Assembly: GCA_963797475.1 (NCBI GenBank)
Contig: CAWCPR010000020.1
Coordinates: 62,001-126,000, forward strand
Reading direction: 5' to 3'
Origin: CAWCPR01 sp963797475
GTDB taxonomy: Bacteria; Chloroflexota; Anaerolineae; Anaerolineales; UBA4823
DNA length: 64,000 bases
The position numbers and the translations under genes are program-made. Every line of letters begins with the position of its first letter. The first letter of the stretch is position 1. This document shows positions 62,295 to 64,000 of the stretch, piece by piece. The notes beneath the pieces are model-generated. The model was not told the DNA's origin, searched no databases, and was given only the letters and a program-made list of their open reading frames with translations.

Positions 62295-64000
62295 ATGCGA
62301 ATGTCTAAACTATTCGGCCAAACACTTAGAGAAGCCCCTGCCGAGGCAGAGATCGCCAGCCACCAGCTCCTCTTACGAGCAGGCTTTATTCGCCAGCTTG
62401 CTGCCGGGATTTTCGACTATCTGCCGCTGGCGCGCCGGTCGTTAACGAAAATCGAAAATTTGATGCGGAGAGAAATTGAAGCCATCGGTGGTCAGGAGAT
62501 AACCATGCCTTTCGTGCAGCCGGCCAGCATTTGGAAAGAGTCTGGCCGCTGGTACGAAATCGACGCGGAGATGGGGCGATTCAAAGATCGCTCAGGCCGT
62601 GAGATGGCGTTGGCGATGACCCATGAAGAGGCTCTGACAGATCTTGTGCGCAGGGACCTGCGTTCCTACCGGCAGCTCCCGCTATTGCTTTTTCACATTC
62701 AAACCAAATGGCGCGACGACCCACGCCCGCGGGCTGGGTTAATCCGCGTAAGGGAATTTACGATGAAAGACAGCTACAGCCTGGATGCAGACTGGGAGGG
62801 TCTCGATAAACAATACAAGGCCCATTACCAGGCGTATTTCAACATATTTCACCGTTGTGGGCTGCCAGCCATCGCAGTTGAGTCAGATGTGGGCATGATG
62901 GGCGGCAAAATGGCGCATGAATTTATTTATTTGACCGCTGTTGGTGAAGATACGATTATCTTGTGCGATTCCTGTGGATACGCGGCAAACCGGCAGGTTG
63001 CCCAATTCAAAAAAGGGGATGCGCCATTGGAAGCGGCTTTGCCTCTCAAGAAGATCGCCACACCGGGATGCAAAACCATCGAAGATCTGGCCAATTTTCT
63101 GGATATTTCCAGTTCGAAAACAGCAAAAGCAGTTTTTTTGGTCGCCATTCACCAGGAACAAAATCCAGTCTCAACATCCGCTGGTCCTGGAGAATCAAAT
63201 CGATCTATCGACAGCTCTTTTGTTTTCGCAATTGTGCGCGGCGATATGGAAGTGAATGAAACCAAGCTGGCGAATGTACTGAAAGCGAAAGAGCTCCGTC
63301 CAGCTACCGAAGAAGAAATTCGCTCCACAGGCGCGCAACCCGGTTACGCCTCCCCAGTTGGGTTGGATAAAAATGCTGGCTCAATGCCAATTGTTATTGT
63401 CGTTGACGATTTAATCCCCCATTCTCCAAACCTCGTGGCCGGCGCCAACGAAGAGGGCTTCCACCTGATGAACGTTAACTATGAGCGTGATTATCGAGCA
63501 GACATTGTCGTCGATATCGCCGGCGCCCAATCTGGAAACCTTTGTCCAATTTGTGGAAATCCTTTACGGGCTGAGCGCGGCGTTGAAGTTGGCAACATCT
63601 TCAAGCTCGGAACCCGTTATAGTGAGGCGCTTGGCTGCACATTCCTTGACCAAAATGGCGAGTCCAGGCCGGTCGTCATGGGATCCTATGGCATTGGCAG
63701 TGGACGTCTTCTGGCCTGTATCGCTGAAGCCTATCACGATGGTGCTGGTTTGATGTGGCCTGTAACCGTGGCGCCATACGCCGTTCATCTCGTTATTTTG
63801 GCAGGTAAAGATCAGGATGATTCGACCAAAGCCACGGCAGAAAAACTCTATAATGACTTATGGGACAATCGCATTGAAACATTGTATGACGATCGCTTTG
63901 AAAGCCCGGGTGTTAAATTCAACGACGCCGATCTAATCGGTCTGCCAATCCGATTGACTGTCAGCCAGCGATCTCTGAGCGCTGGGGGGATCGAATTCAA
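62295..64000 (+). CDS. proS: Prolyl-tRNA synthetase (3' end beyond window)
   Basis: The open frame runs to the window edge with 568 codons and no stop. It is a bacterial-type class II prolyl-tRNA synthetase. Motif 1 lies in the N-terminal region (MRREIEAIGGQEITMPFVQP), motif 2 has FHIQTKWRDDPRPRAGLIRV and FTMKDSYSLD, the INS editing domain spans about 225-400, and motif 3 has GSYGIGSGRLL. The anticodon-binding domain is started but cut. The INS region holds CDSCGYAANR and CPICGNPL. The start is ATG at 62295, or at 62301, with AAAGG 7 bases before the first. Confidence 0.96.
   Translation, partial: MRMSKLFGQTLREAPAEAEIASHQLLLRAGFIRQLAAGIFDYLPLARRSLTKIENLMRREIEAIGGQEITMPFVQPASIWKESGRWYEIDAEMGRFKDRSGREMALAMTHEEALTDLVRRDLRSYRQLPLLLFHIQTKWRDDPRPRAGLIRVREFTMKDSYSLDADWEGLDKQYKAHYQAYFNIFHRCGLPAIAVESDVGMMGGKMAHEFIYLTAVGEDTIILCDSCGYAANRQVAQFKKGDAPLEAALPLKKIATPGCKTIEDLANFLDISSSKTAKAVFLVAIHQEQNPVSTSAGPGESNRSIDSSFVFAIVRGDMEVNETKLANVLKAKELRPATEEEIRSTGAQPGYASPVGLDKNAGSMPIVIVVDDLIPHSPNLVAGANEEGFHLMNVNYERDYRADIVVDIAGAQSGNLCPICGNPLRAERGVEVGNIFKLGTRYSEALGCTFLDQNGESRPVVMGSYGIGSGRLLACIAEAYHDGAGLMWPVTVAPYAVHLVILAGKDQDDSTKATAEKLYNDLWDNRIETLYDDRFESPGVKFNDADLIGLPIRLTVSQRSLSAGGIEF

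Overview
The window looks like a chromosomal segment of a Chloroflexota bacterium, probably class Anaerolineae. This is inferred from gene content, not from an rRNA or marker tree. The pointers are a Tad-pilus operon with receiver-MinD CpaE proteins, many GT-C membrane glycosyltransferases, secreted proteins carrying a YLPLV/YLPFV motif, a TPR/helix-hairpin-helix protein full of PDWL motifs, and an adjacent TIGR03960/TIGR03936 pair. Base composition is moderate and fairly even. I see no insertion sequence, integrase, phage gene or CRISPR array.

Layout. (1) 51-8344: Tad (Flp) pilus locus on the minus strand, cpaB-cpaE-tadA-tadB-tadC, with a separately promoted and terminated flp pilin gene upstream and a cytoplasmic NarL-type histidine kinase/response regulator operon beside it. 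(2) 8401-28690: ten polytopic GT-C-type membrane proteins, seemingly in three operons, around one giant secreted surface protein (17650-22322). The surface protein is built of FN3-like repeats, a DOMON-like domain and a seven-repeat beta-propeller. (3) 28741-34275: primary sigma factor, then a Gld-type ABC exporter operon (ATPase, permease, GldG-like subunit, DUF4340 protein). (4) 34612-38628: the PDWL-repeat TPR protein with a structured leader, then ndk. (5) 38650-43443: an orphan second CpaE, a variant HD-GYP protein, a DnaJ-type zinc protein and a membrane-anchored lytic transglycosylase. (6) 43816-48999: radical-SAM pair, PrsW-type protease, aldehyde dehydrogenase. (7) 49082-53581: tRNA-Arg(CCG), site-2 protease with CBS domains, a Thr/Pro-rich TPR membrane protein and an LCP cell-wall enzyme. 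(8) 53599-64000: patatin phospholipase, another GT-C protein, a secreted glycoside hydrolase, SRAP protein, glycerate 2-kinase, double-hotdog thioesterase and proS, which runs off the right edge.

Much of the window concerns the cell surface: pilus assembly, polyprenyl-phosphate-sugar-dependent glycosylation, an exporter, envelope proteases, cell-wall enzymes and large surface proteins with Thr/Pro-rich tails that could be glycosylated. That glycosylation link is inference.

Three genes (surface protein, PDWL protein, PrsW) are broken by one-base shifts. Each shift can be repaired at or beside a short homopolymer, which fits sequence or assembly error better than gene decay. Both the apparent and the repaired reading are described. 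Several genes begin within about 5-12 bases of a good -10 box, which suggests leaderless or nearly leaderless mRNAs.
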